From the NCBI GenBank assembly GCA_037178975.1, contig JASJZH010000005.1, positions 7,588,501 to 7,652,500 on the forward strand: 64,000 nucleotides of DNA, written 5' to 3'. The stretch is from Oscheius tipulae. Lineage: Eukaryota > Nematoda > Chromadorea > Rhabditida > Rhabditidae. How positions within the stretch are numbered: position 1 is the stretch's first letter; the number at the start of each line of letters is the position of its first letter. The notes below the pieces were generated by a model. It searched no databases. It saw only the letters and a program-made list of their open reading frames with translations, and had not been told where the DNA came from. Position numbers and translations under genes: made by a program. This document shows positions 25,270 to 37,400 of the stretch, piece by piece.

Positions 25270-25425
25270 ATCCAGCGCACGTGAAATCGGGCTTTTCTGA
25301 GTCAAGATGCCCTTTTCCGCTTGTGCGATGCTCTGCAAAGTTGTAGCCTTAGACCTGCTCTACAACTTCGCAGAACATCGGCAAGTTCAAACATGTTTTC
25401 TTGACCCTGCAATGCCCGAATTGAG
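25270..25425. repeat. fold-back element, family A (copy 3)
   Basis: The best hairpin of the family: GATGCTCTGCAAAGTTGTAG pairs with CTACAACTTCGCAGAACATC across a short loop (about 25,328-25,380). Outer arms TGAGTCAAGATGCCC and GTTTTCTTGACCCTGCA also pair partly. Confidence 0.7.
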
Positions 25426-25625
25426 ACATACTAGTCTGGGCGAAGGTATTGGTGGACGCACTTTCGGAAATACTGAACAATAAGAACTAGACACTAAAAG
25501 AATGGTAGAAAAAACTGTAATTCGATCTACATTCACCCCGCTCACTCTCTCATGCCAATTCGTACACGCAATGCGCGGCATTGACCACTCGGAAAGAGAG
25601 CTGTCAAAAACTGTTTACATTCGCG

Positions 25626-25662
25626 TGTATACAATGGGAGTCGCAGTGCACACAGCAAGAAC
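25626..25662 (+). repeat. 35-base direct repeat, left copy
   Basis: TGTATACAATGGGAGTCGCAG followed by TGCACACAGCAAGAA recurs almost exactly 1,000 bases to the right (34 of 36 bases by eye). Confidence 0.55.
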
Positions 25663-26625
25663 TACTTGCTCTCTCTCTCTTTCTCGCTTTGCAGTAGAAT
25701 AAGCGCCAAAAGTTACTCGAGCACTTCCAGTCAAATCAGTCGTGGCGCGTAACTCGATCTCTCAACGTGCGTGTGCCTTTCCGCTTTGTTTTCTTCGTGC
25801 CCTCGCTCCCTATTTCTGCGATATCTCCCCTCCAATTTGGCATCTATTTTTGACCCTCTATCTTTCCGCCTCCTCAGGGTAGGTAGTCCTAAAAAGAGAC
25901 AAACAAGTTGTCAATTTATGAGAGGGGTCAGTGATGGAACCTGTTCGGTGTCAGTTTATACCTTTCGGTCACAGTCTTTCTCTTTGTTTGTTCGCCTTTC
26001 TCAGTCAATTTGAAACTTTTCCAGACACCTAATATACATTTTAGCCAATCCAAAAAACTTTTATCAGGTCTCAGTTAGCCTGTCCCAAGTTCATTCTTCC
26101 CTAACAAACCGCTCCTCAGTCTGACTGCGTCCACATATTTCCAATCAATCTGCAACCCAAGATAGCCTTGTCCGCCTGTCTCTACTGTCGTCCATCTTTT
26201 GAGCATCATTCTCTCTGCTCGCTCATTTTGTCTTTCCGTTGCTGTCAGGATTTCTTGTCTCTTGCAGCCTCGCTCTCCAAACTGTCACAGCAGGTATAGA
26301 GTCCCCACCTACAATGTGTTATCTTCGCTCTGACCAGAACGGCAAAGTGTCAGCCAGTCGCTTCCGCTCCTAACGTTTTGTTCTTTTTCTACTTAAACTT
26401 TTTCTCGGTTCCCACTCATGAAACTTGACCAAAAAACTAAAAACATTATGTTATGGCCCATCTAGAAAAACTTTTGACATGTACTACAGACGTCTTTTGC
26501 AATTGTAAAGTTAAGCATCTTGCTTCAAGGGCACCTAAAAGATTAGTAATATCTTAGTACCCAGAGTCACTGTCTCTTCTTCAAGTTGAGACAACTATTT
26601 CCTCTTTACCAGTAATGGAATGAGA

Positions 26626-26662
26626 TGTATACAATGGGAGTCGCAGCGCACACAGCTAGAAG
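26626..26662 (+). repeat. 35-base direct repeat, right copy
   Basis: TGTATACAATGGGAGTCGCAG followed by CGCACACAGCTAGAA; see the left copy at 25,626. Confidence 0.55.
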
Positions 26663-28111
26663 AGTGAACACGCGGTGCATAAACAACATAATGAAGAAGA
26701 AAAAAAGGGGATTCTATACCAGATGAAAGCTTTCTTATACTGTTCCTCAATCCAAACATCTGTTCCCCATTCCACATATCTGGTTGTAAACGCTCGTCTT
26801 CGAGTTGACATCCCATATGACGGGCAAGAAAATGAGCTGTCACAGCCGAGACCTCTCCCTAGAGACCTGTGTCTTTTCCTCGAATGTCAATTCATAATCT
26901 TTGACTGTCTTATCACTCGTTTGTTCTTTTTATTTATGGTCGCGGCTGTCAGCTGGACGCCTGTTGCCAGCTGTGCGTGCTGCCCTCGGGGACATCGATG
27001 GTGCGACCTTCGAGTTTCTTCATTTTGGCAAATTGTGGTGATCTGTTCTTTAGAATATGAATCTCTCTCTCACTCTCTCTCACAGATCTATTGACAACTT
27101 TGCAGAACATGTCTAAAGCAGAAAAGAAACTTTTTGAGACAAGTATACTGTAGCTACTCATGATCGGAACTGCAATTCGAAAATGCTTCTAGTTGTTTTA
27201 TTCGTAAGGCGAAGTTTTCCATCTGGATGCTTAGGTTCCCTCCCTAATTTCCTATTCCACGATCGGAAACAGATTCAGAGAAGAACTTTTCTAATGGAAT
27301 TGGCTAGTGTTCCAAAGAGTTTTACGGACTTTGTCCGAGGGCTCAAGTCCATTGCTTGAACAAATCTGATCCATAGGCAATCCGTCGAAAGTTCAAGGCC
27401 GTTCCGACACGCCCTCTGCCCCCTTCCTCGTGTCGTAAATCGTGATCAGATCCTCCTCGGCCCCCATCTGGCCTTCTTCCAAATTTTTGTTGTTTACTGC
27501 CTTCGGAGGATATCCGCAGTGGGACTCTTTTCAATCAGATAGCAAACCTTTACCTAATTTAATTTCCGCGGGGGAGACACTCTCCTTTTTCCACACAGCC
27601 GACCATCGATCAACACCTGAGTTTTCCTTCTCTGATTTTCAATCTCCATTTCACATGCAAAGTCTTCTTTCCGGTTGACGTCATTTAGCGTTTGTTGATA
27701 CATTCGAACAGTTGTCTGGTATTCCACACGAGCGCTGCTATTCACATCCCCTCCGCCTCCGTGTCTGTTTTTGCTATGTTTGTCTCATGGGAAAATGTTT
27801 CTTTTCTGCATTGATTTTCGGTTCCTGACTCTTCTTCTGGTTTTTTGAAAGTTTCTATCATTGTGACCCTACAAATGTCAAGATCTGACAACTTTTGCTC
27901 AAAGGTTTAACAAGAGCAGATCATTTTTCTGCAAGCCACTATTGTCTAAAACTATATCAAACTCCTTGTCCCTCTCCTCAATCCATTTGGCTTTTTTTAC
28001 TCCTATCTCTTGGCAACAAGTATGCAAAGAAGTGAGATCGGTTTAAGGGAACTTAGTTGACAGTTACTTCTCTCGTAGTTATGATCTGTTTAAGAAGGAG
28101 AGGTTACCGTG

Positions 28112-28265
28112 ACTAATTGTTTTCGTAGTGGGACCCGTTTAGCACGCGAACATTGAATACACAGCCAAGTTTTGGTCAAAGGACTGCTACACTTTGGCTT
28201 GAACGTGGGTTCCGTCATGAAAGACATGGGTTATGGTAGCGACTTTCTTTTTTTTTTGACCGATA
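28112..28265 (-). mobile_element. TIR element, family B (copy 1)
   Basis: Reverse-complement relative of the elements at 38,599-38,754 and 58,263-58,385. It shares the end ACCCATAACCGAT-like / ATGGGTTATGGTAGCGACTT and the core ACATTGAATACACAGCCAAG. Too short to code. Confidence 0.5.
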
Positions 28266-28843
28266 GTCCGAAAGCTGTTGCCATCTCATTGAGTAAAAAT
28301 GTTGCCTCTCTCGGTCTCCATCCACCCCCGTCGTTTTCTATGTCCATAATTCAGGCGCCGGGGTCCCTGGTCTGTTTGGGGCTGATTGAAACGCTCCAGC
28401 AGCTGCTCTCATTCTCTTTCAGTGGGAGTGAAATTCGTCCAGCATGTCCTGAAAAGTGACTTAATTAAGCGTCTATACACACAAAACGAACTCCTTCATT
28501 TATATTCGGCGGGGTCCTTAAATGAGGAATTCTTATCGAATTGAGTCTCGTCTAATGAGGTTCATTTATCGTCACCACTCTTTCTCTTCGGCCTCTCGCG
28601 CTCTCGTCATTGGCCATCTGTCCGAACACTCTCCTTTCACAACCTCAATTCCCTATAAACAGTCCACTCATTTTCCACCCCGTCGCTCGCTCCGAGTTTT
28701 ACGGCCATAATTGTAGAGTGTTACTGCCACCTGCGCGTCGGGCCCTTTATGAAGCCATAAGGGCGCGAGACTTCATTCTCTCTTTCACAATCAGCTCTCT
28801 TTCTCACAGATCTATTGATTCCTTTGCAGCTGTATGCTCCAGT

Positions 28844-31800
28844 ATGATCAGTGAGGGCGAGGATCCAGATGCGGAAACGCGGTCGGCCCCCGGTGAGCTG
28901 GGAGCTCCGCCAGCTAGACAGGCACGCATAAAATGGTGAGTGTTTTATCGTATGAAGGCTAGAGTTGATCAAACTCTTTTGTACTACACGGAACGCATTT
29001 TCCTCTCTTATGATAACTCAGGACGAGTATCTAGCAATCAAGACAGAGTTACCCCCAGCCTTATGCTGACTGTAGAATGGCAGGGATAGGATTCTGGAAA
29101 AGAAATACACCGGTTGAATGGAGCAGGAAGATTGAAAAGTGTAGTTCGAGAGTGGTTGTTTTGGTAGCTACCATTCTGGAGAGGGGGTGGATAAACCAAG
29201 ATTGGGAAACAATACAGTTTCGGGACATCAAGCTGAAGACTTCCTGACAGGAGCAGGCTGACAGAGACAGGAGGAAAGAAGAGTCTAGACCGACAATTGG
29301 AAGAGACAAGTTGGCTAGGACATCATTCGAGGATGACATAGAGAGTTTGGCGAGAGCGACAGGGATGTGGAAGAAAGTGACCGGTTGAAACCAGTTGACA
29401 GAAAGGGAGAGATGGCCAAGGACGAGGTAAAAGATGCCTTCAATCTAGAGACAGAATAAGGCAAAGCTTGTTTGAGAACTTTGGATGGAATACAAAGAGA
29501 CTTGTTTTGGAAAAGGACAGACTGACAGGAGAAGATAGGAAGTGGCTATACTAACGCAGTCGGCAGACGATCAGTGTTCGAAAGTGAGACTAGAAAGAGA
29601 ACATACGCAGTTTTAGGAACACTGACTGTTTCATATTATTCTCGATCATTCTCTAATTGACCAGTCAGTTTCCTAGAAAGCGAGTCACACGACGAAGAGT
29701 CCTCTCATTCCCAGACTGAGAGTCACACTTCCCCCCAAACACCAAAATAAAAACAAAACATGTTTTCAAAAGACTGAAATCTATTTCAAAACTCACATTA
29801 AGAGTGTGTTTATGTCCTAGAGCCAGATGTCGTTTTTCCAAGTTTATAACCAAAACTTCCAGGAGCCACAGCCGTCAGGCGAGTCAAGGCATTCCGCCAC
29901 GCGATGTGCAACGAGTCCGACGGGTGAAGGACACACAGTGGATGGTGAGTTGACTCATTTCTATGGAAGAGGGGGACCCACCCCCTTCTCCAAATTGTAC
30001 TGATTCTGACTGTGCAAACGGGGGGCGAAAGAGGCTGACGCATCTCCTCTGTCGGCCAAAGACGCACTTCTCCCACGTTCTAAAACACTTTTCATCCCCC
30101 CTATTTAGGAAAAACAAAACGAGCTCATTGAGAAGGAAATGAGCGTCCTGACCCAGGAGTCTCTATGTGGAGTCGGGAAATACAGGCCTACATGGCTGCA
30201 ATTCCTTGGCACGAGAGGTTGGATGATGATTTTGTTATGCTGGTACTGCTTAATACAGGTACAGGCTTTTTGTTTTACTAGGAAACAGTAGCTCTAGGGT
30301 ATGCTGATCAACGGTCTAGTCCCCTCCGCTATTTCTTCAATAGAACGACGATACAAACTAAGCACGAGTACGATGGGCAGGATAGTCCAGGTAGGCTCAA
30401 ATTGCTAGTTTGAACCCTTGAAAACTGAGGCCTGAAGCACAATTTAACCTTTTTCAAAACGAAAATGTTTATCGGACTCGAACCCGTCACCCATCGAACC
30501 GCAATCGGATCACTTACCGACTGGGCCATGCGGACAAAGCTGTGCCGCAGGACGAGTATGCAATACAAATATTTCAGTTCTACGACTTCGGATACGTCCT
30601 CTTCTGCATTCCAGTGTCCTATTTCGGTGGTCGACACAGTAAACCGAACGTGTTGGCCGGTGGTCTGGCTCTGATGGCGCTGGGAAGTTTCCTCTTCTCG
30701 ACACCGCATCTCCTGGCCGACAGCTATTCAGCTGGACATGGGAATGACTCTCTGAGCACGTGTGCTGTCTCTAACGGTAGTCAGAGACTTCATATCCTAA
30801 TTCTAGAGACTTTTAGTGTTTCGTAACAACAGTCAACCTGTGGCCGAATCTCTGACGGCTGCTTGTCCCATTGATCGACAGAGTTCTCAAGGCAAATTCC
30901 GCTACGTGTTTCTGTTCTGCTTCGCCCAATTCCTACATGGAATTGGTGGAACGCCGCTCTTTACAATTGGAGTCTCTTACATCGATGAGAATGTCGGGCC
31001 AGTTCTGTCGTCATTTCTCATCGGAATCTTCTACTCTTTCGCCATCTTCGGCCCAGCAGCTGGATTCCTCACCTCGAGTGCCTTTCTCCGTTTCCATACT
31101 GACTTCTGGCACCTACCAGCCGAACAGATTCTTAGGTACTTAAAATTTGCGAAGAGAATACAAAAGCCTGTTTAGAGTATCTGGAGATGAGTCGGATCCA
31201 TCCTGGGTCGGAGCCTGGTGGCTCGGATTTATCATAGCCTCTTGTCTAGGCTTTCTGGCCGTTCCCTGGCTTCTGTGTCTGCCGAAAGTGTTACCCGAAT
31301 CCCTGAAATGGCATCGAACTCGTCTTCGAGAAGCTTCCCAATCAGGGAGACGTAGAACTCCAGAGTGTTGTGGAATGCCGGGAACGAACAAAACTGCAGC
31401 GATCTACAGTGATGCTCCTGGTAAGTTTTATAGAAGTATCCCGCACTGAAATACAATACTTTCGGGGTCACGACTGCATTGGGAAAATTTGAGATGTTCT
31501 ACAAAGTTGTAGCTTTTGATCTGCTCTACAACAAAAAGTTAAAAATGCTGTATTCTTCTCGAAAATCCCGCATACGTAACTGCGTAGACTGTCTACTGGA
31601 GATCCGACCGCGACTTCCTCTACCTCCATCACTTATAGTTCAAATCCATTTTTTGCAGCGGAGCAAGACTCTCTCCTCTACTCCAACATCACTACCAGAC
31701 CCCGTGGTCCTCTCTGGTACAAGCTCTGGCTCGATGTCCGGCACATTCCGATAGCTATCTATCGGATTCTGACCAACGGACCCTTCATGATCATTACCTT

Positions 31801-33439
31801 CTCCATGGCCATAGACAGTACGTACTAAGATCCATGGTCCCATCAATTGTTTAGGCTTGGTGGTTACCGGAGCCTCTTCCTTCATGTCGAAATATCTCGA
31901 GCGACAGTTCAGCGTAGCGCCGAGCAAGGCCAATCTACTGATCGGATTCATTATGGTTCCGATGGCTGGTGTGGGCTGTATCTGTTCGGGAGTCATCATT
32001 CAAAAGTTCACCTTGAACTGTGTCAAGACCTTGAAGTTAGCCATTGCTTTGCTGTTGGTCTCTCTTCTGATTACCCCGATGTACACAATCTACTGTCCTC
32101 ACGATCCGCTAGTCGGTGTCGACTCTTCCTACCCGGACGATGAGGGCAACATCTGGACCGGGAATTACTCCGATTCCGATTTTTCTCTAGCTGCCAGCTG
32201 CAACGCTCACTGTTCGTGCAGTGAGGCCGAGTATCGACCCGTCTGTGCCGAGTTCCAGGATGAACGACAGCTCAGCTTCTACTCGCCGTGTCATGCCGGC
32301 TGTCCGGATGTCTATAATCCTCAGACAAAAGAGTATACGGGCTGTAACTGTGTCCCGGAGACTACTAGGAAAATACCGCGACGAGTCAAGAAAGGACTGT
32401 GTGAGAGTAAATGCCACGGATTGACCGGATTCCTCATACTCTTCATCCCACTCTCCTTCTGTACCTTTGCAGTCGGTGTTCCCTTGATCTCTGTCATTCT
32501 GAGGTGAGTAGAAAGAGAGACAAAGAGTCTACACATGTTTCAGAACGGTCGAGTACAGCGAGAGATCTTTTGCCCTGGGAATTCAATGGATCCTGGTCCG
32601 GCTGATCGGAACGATTCCAGCACCCGTTCTTTTCGGGTGGATGTTTGACGTCTCGTGCATTCGATATCAATCGGAACCGTGTGACTCACAGGTAAGGGGT
32701 AAAGTCGAAGAACAGAGGTGCTTGGGGGAAGCCAAAGAACTAGAGTTCGCCACTAAGAAGATTAACAGGTTGTACCTCTTTTCGTTTACTGACAGAGGCC
32801 GAGAATCCTGCTCCAGATACAGTTTATCTACTTGCGACGTATAACTTTCGGCATGATCGATTAAAATCCTTCCCAGATAAGCAGAGATACAGTCGAACTC
32901 AGAAGTTCAAACTGTCTTTCTACTGGAGCCATAGAGTTCTACTTGACTCTACTTGACAATTGACAAAGAGGAACAGAACGACATGGGTGTAAGTGGCAGG
33001 GCAGTGATAGCGACCCCCCGGTGGCATGTTGTGCTCTGCCAAGAGGCAGCAGACATACCTACTGCTAGAATAGGGGAAATCGCAAGATTAGATCTGCCCC
33101 GGTAAATCAAAAAGCAGTTCAAGGAAATACTTATTGACAGGCTCAGGGTCTATAGTAAACTAAAGGCAGACATGCATGGGCTAAGGAAGGGGACAGTGCA
33201 GAAAGTTCTTACAAAACGGAATTCAGTCTGGAAGCTGTCTCCTCTATTCGAACAAGCTGCTCGCGGATTTGTTCCTGACCTTCTCCGTCGTTGGTCAGCT
33301 TCTGGCCATGATCATTCTCATCTGTGCGTTGATACTCTACGGCGGAGCCATGCCTGACAATCCCCCACCAACAGCCATCAATCCGTCAGAACACGCCGAG
33401 GAGAAGATTCCTCCAACGTGTGAGACGCCTGTCGTGTAG
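28844..33439 (+). CDS. organic anion transporter polypeptide (OATP/SLCO) family
   Basis: About ten or more exons. The start ATG at 28,844 is preceded by a short out-of-frame upstream ATG. Exon 1 (ends 28,935), a second near 29,863-29,940 and a third from 30,109 join in frame to LCGVGKYRPTWLQFLGTRG, the usual OATP N-terminus. Then come GMLINGLVPSAISSIERRY, YDFGYVLFCIPVSYFGGRH (TM2 and the following loop), FAQFLHGIGGTPLFTIGV, and the family signature SWVGAWWLGFIIASCLGF. A large extracellular Kazal-type Cys-rich loop lies at about 32,190-32,400 (CNAHCSCSEAEYRPVC, FYSPCHAGC, YTGCNC). The last exons give APVLFGWMFDVSCIRY and the final TM, ending PPTCETPVV. It is a predicted 12-TM plasma-membrane transporter of amphipathic organic anions; the substrate is unknown. 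Introns carry a TGACA tract, a SINE-like element and a fold-back copy. Confidence 0.92.
29200..29600 (+). repeat. TGACAG-rich tract in OATP intron 1
   Basis: Many CTGACAG, GACAGGAG and GACAGACTGACAG words on the plus strand within a purine-rich stretch, like the collagen intron 1 tract. Confidence 0.45.
30466..30540 (-). repeat. tRNA-derived SINE-like element in an OATP intron
   Basis: On the minus strand a near-consensus A box (TGGCCCAGTCGGTAAGTG) is followed 40 bases later by a perfect B box (GGTTCGAGTCC). The stems do not pair well enough for a functional tRNA. It lies in the roughly 180-nt intron between the first two OATP membrane exons. Confidence 0.6.
31459..31570. repeat. fold-back element, family A (copy 4, in OATP intron)
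   Basis: GATGTTCTACAAAGTTGTAG pairs with CTGCTCTACAAC; outer GGGGTCACGACTGC is the family arm. Confidence 0.55.
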
Positions 33440-34430
33440 CTTTACCTCCCGGCTTTAATTTCTTGTTTTTCACCTCGTTGTTATTGTTGCACATATCGGT
33501 AGAAGGCCGCAGATTGAGCACAAGACTCCGTTTTCTCTTTTTGATCTCTTTCCCCCGGAGAGCCCTTCTTTCTCCTTACGTGTCTCTTCCCTCGCCGGTT
33601 ATCCATAGTTCTTTAACTCTTTTTTCTGCTTTTCTCTACCACGGAATTGCTCAATTCTAACAGACGTGTCCCAATTTCTCTAGATCCCAGTTATTCCAAC
33701 GAGCCATCCCGGTGTGATCTATATCTCTCTTTGTGTGTCTCTTGGGTTCTAACAAAACGAGGATCGCAAAATGAACATATTTATTCTTAGTTTGTGGGTT
33801 AGAGGAGGAGAAGCCGAAAGATTGTCGGGACTCTGAGTATACAGGGCTACTGCACCAGCTTGAAGATGCATCTCGTAGTCTTTCAGGTACTGGTAGCAGC
33901 GAGTAGAGATATTTAAGTTCCAAATAAGAAACCCGTGGCCGTGGAGACAGCGAGGACGACTCAAATGGCCGCCCCATCAATCAAATTAAAATCACTAAAT
34001 TTGCTTTGAAACACATCTCTACTATCTAAAGCGCGATGGTTTCTGTGGTAGACCCTGTCTGTTTTTGTTGTCCGTGGCCACAAGCGAACCAATTATATTG
34101 TCTAGAAGTTTTGTTGCTCAGAAACAGTTGCTTTTCAAATTGGGTGGCAAGTCAACCGCTCTAGGCATTTGTCCCTATGAAGCCTTTTGTTACTACGAAG
34201 CAGCGCATTCGCCAGTGCAAACTAAAAGGAGAAGGAGGGTGAAGACGTCGGAGATAGCTAGTAAAAAGAACTAATTCACAATGCGAAACGAAGTGCATGA
34301 ACTTGAATTTATTTTAAATGGACGTTAGCAAATTTAATGGACATGTTCGCTTAGAATTAGTCACGATAATATTTAAGAGGGAAAATAGGCTTTGGGATAA
34401 GGTGAGACAAGCTGGTCGGCTGACAGCTCA
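33440..34430. other. convergent intergenic region
   Basis: 3' flanks of the OATP (+) and caspase (-) genes. No convincing exon; a pyrimidine-rich run occupies about 33,460-33,660. Confidence 0.45.
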
Positions 34431-37400
34431 TTAGAACGGTCGATTGACACCGGGGAAGAAGTAGAACTTCTTGCGGAGACGATTTGACCAATCCGGCGTC
34501 TGTTTCTGATTTACCTCGGTTACCTGACCTGGAATAGTTGTACTTTTAAAGAAGTCTAACACACTGAATACCGTCAGATATTCTTCGATTGACAAGCGTC
34601 ATCAATTCGCAGATATCAGCCTCTTTCGCGTGGCTGCTGAATATCTGAAATTTTGAGTGCCTTAAAGGGATACTGTCACTATGAGGGGGTGACGGAACGG
34701 CGGAACTATTTGTCGATGGGACCCGCCGCGAACTCCGCTCATTTTTCGTTGCTTTATATACATTTTCATAACTTCAAATTGTGTTTAATCGACTCAGCGT
34801 CGGAAACTAGCTTAGAAACGTCTATTTCGACGTCAAAAATAAATAGAAAAATGCAGAAAATAAGAAAAAGGGTAGAAGAACAGCTCCTCAATTTTCTTCA
34901 TTGCTCTCGGCATTTTTGACGTCGAATTAAAGTTTGTATCTTTTTGCCCTGAGCCAATTAAACACTTAGAAGTCATATAAATGAGTAGAAAGCACCGAAA
35001 AATACTAAAATTCATTTTAGGCGAAGTTTGCCGCTGGACCCGATTTGAAAACGCGTTCCGTCGTCCTCTCATCCCCTCGTAGTGTTCCTTTAAGAATATT
35101 CAAATCTCACCTCACAGATGGCTTGAATGAACCAAGTGCCTTTCTTCTCGTTTCTAAAAGCGACATAGCCAGGGGCCGTTGCGTATCCAATGAAAAAGTC
35201 GGTTTCACTCGGAAGATGTTGCCCCGGAGCTCCCATCTTGTGGACAACGCTGACAATTGAGACAGCGTCTGCCCCAGTTATTCCCTTCTCATTCAAATAA
35301 ACGCCATCGTCGTAGCTTTCTAAACTATTGTTTAGTCAAACTTCAAACTTTTAACCTCCTCTGCAAGCCTGGAACAAGAAAATCTTCGGCTTGTCGGCTA
35401 AATGAGGCGCATTTTGGCCATTGAACATTGAAAGAATGCTGTCAATATGGGCAGGCTCACCATCCGTGCCTGAAGAGTATCTAGAAATGCTGCAACAAAT
35501 GTACCTTTGAAGGTACGTGCATCTCCATGTGTAAGGATCAGGACAATCAAAGAATCCCCGTGGTCTCTATTTTGAGAAAAGATGTACAGCTCGTGAATCA
35601 TCGCTTTAGCTTTGAGGTCATTGTGGATTACGACTTCGTAGCCGAGCTCCCGAAATAACTTTTGGGCGTTTATGCTGTCGATCTGAAAGGGAAAATGCTC
35701 GAGGTGTGCAACGGAAATCGGTTATCGGGAAGGCCAAGATGTTGTTTTTTTTTCTTTTTTTTTTTTTTGCAATTTTCTGCAAAGTTGTAGAGCAGAAAAA
35801 AGTGCTATAACATGACAGAAGATCCCAAAGTAGAAAAAAAAACCATCTTTGACCGCGATATTCGGTTTCCCTGGCGCACCCTGTGAGCTGAATTACGTTC
35901 CGGGCCGAACGCTCTCATTCACTAGACTTCTTCAAGCCCGTGGATAGGACAATAACTGACCTCTGTTCCCTTTCTATCTCCCATGGTGGCAAATCTGTGA
36001 TTGTTGATAATAAGACAGCGTCCTTTGGGGGAAGAGAAGTTCTTGTAAATCTTAAAAAAAATAATCTTTATCAATGTAGCAATACATTGCTAGAGTTATT
36101 CCTCCAGATTTGCAGTTGGTTCTTTACAGAGAGTCCATCTGTTCCCTCCACTGGCAAGTTCAGACGACCAGTCAGTTCCATTGGCATCTTGTCGATCCAA
36201 GAATACTGATTGCTATTGGGCGTAAGACTATGATGGGGATCCACGTTATTACTGTCATCTCTGAATCAATTGAATGAGGTCGGAAAACAGCACTGACTCA
36301 CTTTATAAGCGGTTGAAGTAGAGCGGCCAAGCTGTACTGCTTACTAGAAACGAATGACTCGTAAAGAGATTCAAAGGCATCGTCTCCATGGTCTTCAACC
36401 GCTTTCAAGAGTTCTCTTCGTGCTTGGAGGCCATGGTATCTCTGCAAATGGCTGTGAATTATCAATCCAGGAGGTAAAGGGGCCGTATACGGTTTGTTCA
36501 ATATCTCTATGCTATTGCGCATTAACTAAACTCATGTATTTTTGGAGTTGAGCCGCTTTCGGCTTATCACTGACTTGTTACTTAATTGCGCTCTTGGCGG
36601 AGCGACCCAATGCACTCCGCAATTTGAACTGCTTGGTTCTCTTCTGACTCGACTTGTCAACTCTAATAGAATAATACTTGACAGAAAAGGCTACAGAAAC
36701 TGTCAAGTGTCATAAAAGAAGGCTAAGAAGTATAGTTTGAAGACGGAAGCAGTAAACTTACCTTTATAGTCTCCAAGACAGTATCCGGAATAGCTCCGGC
36801 TGCCTGGAGTAACGGGAGGACCGCGTCAAGCCTCATGTTTTGAGTCAACTGCATCTTGTGGGTTTCGAGTAGAGAACGGCGGTCGGATTGTAAAGTATAT
36901 ACTTGGCAATACCTCGAAAATACATTGTTCTGAATGATATTTTTTGACCAAAAAGAATAGATACCACAGAATAGATACGATCATGCAAATTGTTTGTGGG
37001 TTTTCGAGAATGATTGAGCTGTGCCTGGCTGAATTCTCTCTGCGGAATGCTCTCTCTTACATGAGAAGCATCGTCCACTAACACGGTACTTTGTACCCAT
37101 CTTTCCGTGGGCTCGAATTCGGCCGGTCTGTCTCCTCCCAAGTCCAGTTTACCAGACATCGCCAAGGCCTTGATTTCGGTTTTTACATTCTAGGAGGAAA
37201 CTTACCTTCTCTTGAAGTTCCCGATTTTTGAAGTTCACATAGAGATATCCAAGACTCTCCCAATCTTTGGGACGGACCCCTTTGACTGACCCAATTTGGG
37301 ATGGACACAATTTGATTTCAATATCGCCGAGAGTGACATTCGAGCCGAAGTAGCGGACTCGTACACCATAGGGAAAGTCCGCTTCCTAAGCAATTCTCAT

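Larger units (their letters stand above)
24040..28843. other. gene-poor, repeat-rich stretch
   Basis: I find no supported exon across 4.8 kb. It holds two fold-back elements (25.1-25.4 kb), a half copy near 27,085-27,120, a 35-base direct repeat 1,000 bases apart, a TIR element near 28.1-28.3 kb and long pyrimidine-rich runs. The OATP promoter must lie at its right end. A short GC-rich inverted repeat (GACTGTACGGGCGGGG / GACTCGCCCGCTACC) occurs at about 25,075-25,115. Confidence 0.5.

Noticed and set aside
30466-30540. Functional tRNA gene on the minus strand
   Set aside because: The A and B boxes are good but the acceptor and T stems do not pair; it groups with the other SINE-like copies.
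37186-37201. A 16-nt intron (GTAAGTTTCCTCCTAG) in the fourth RRM
   Set aside because: Using the next acceptor (ATCAAG) gives a 37-nt intron, keeps frame and joins ELQEK to ALAMSGKLDLGG, so no ultra-short intron is needed.
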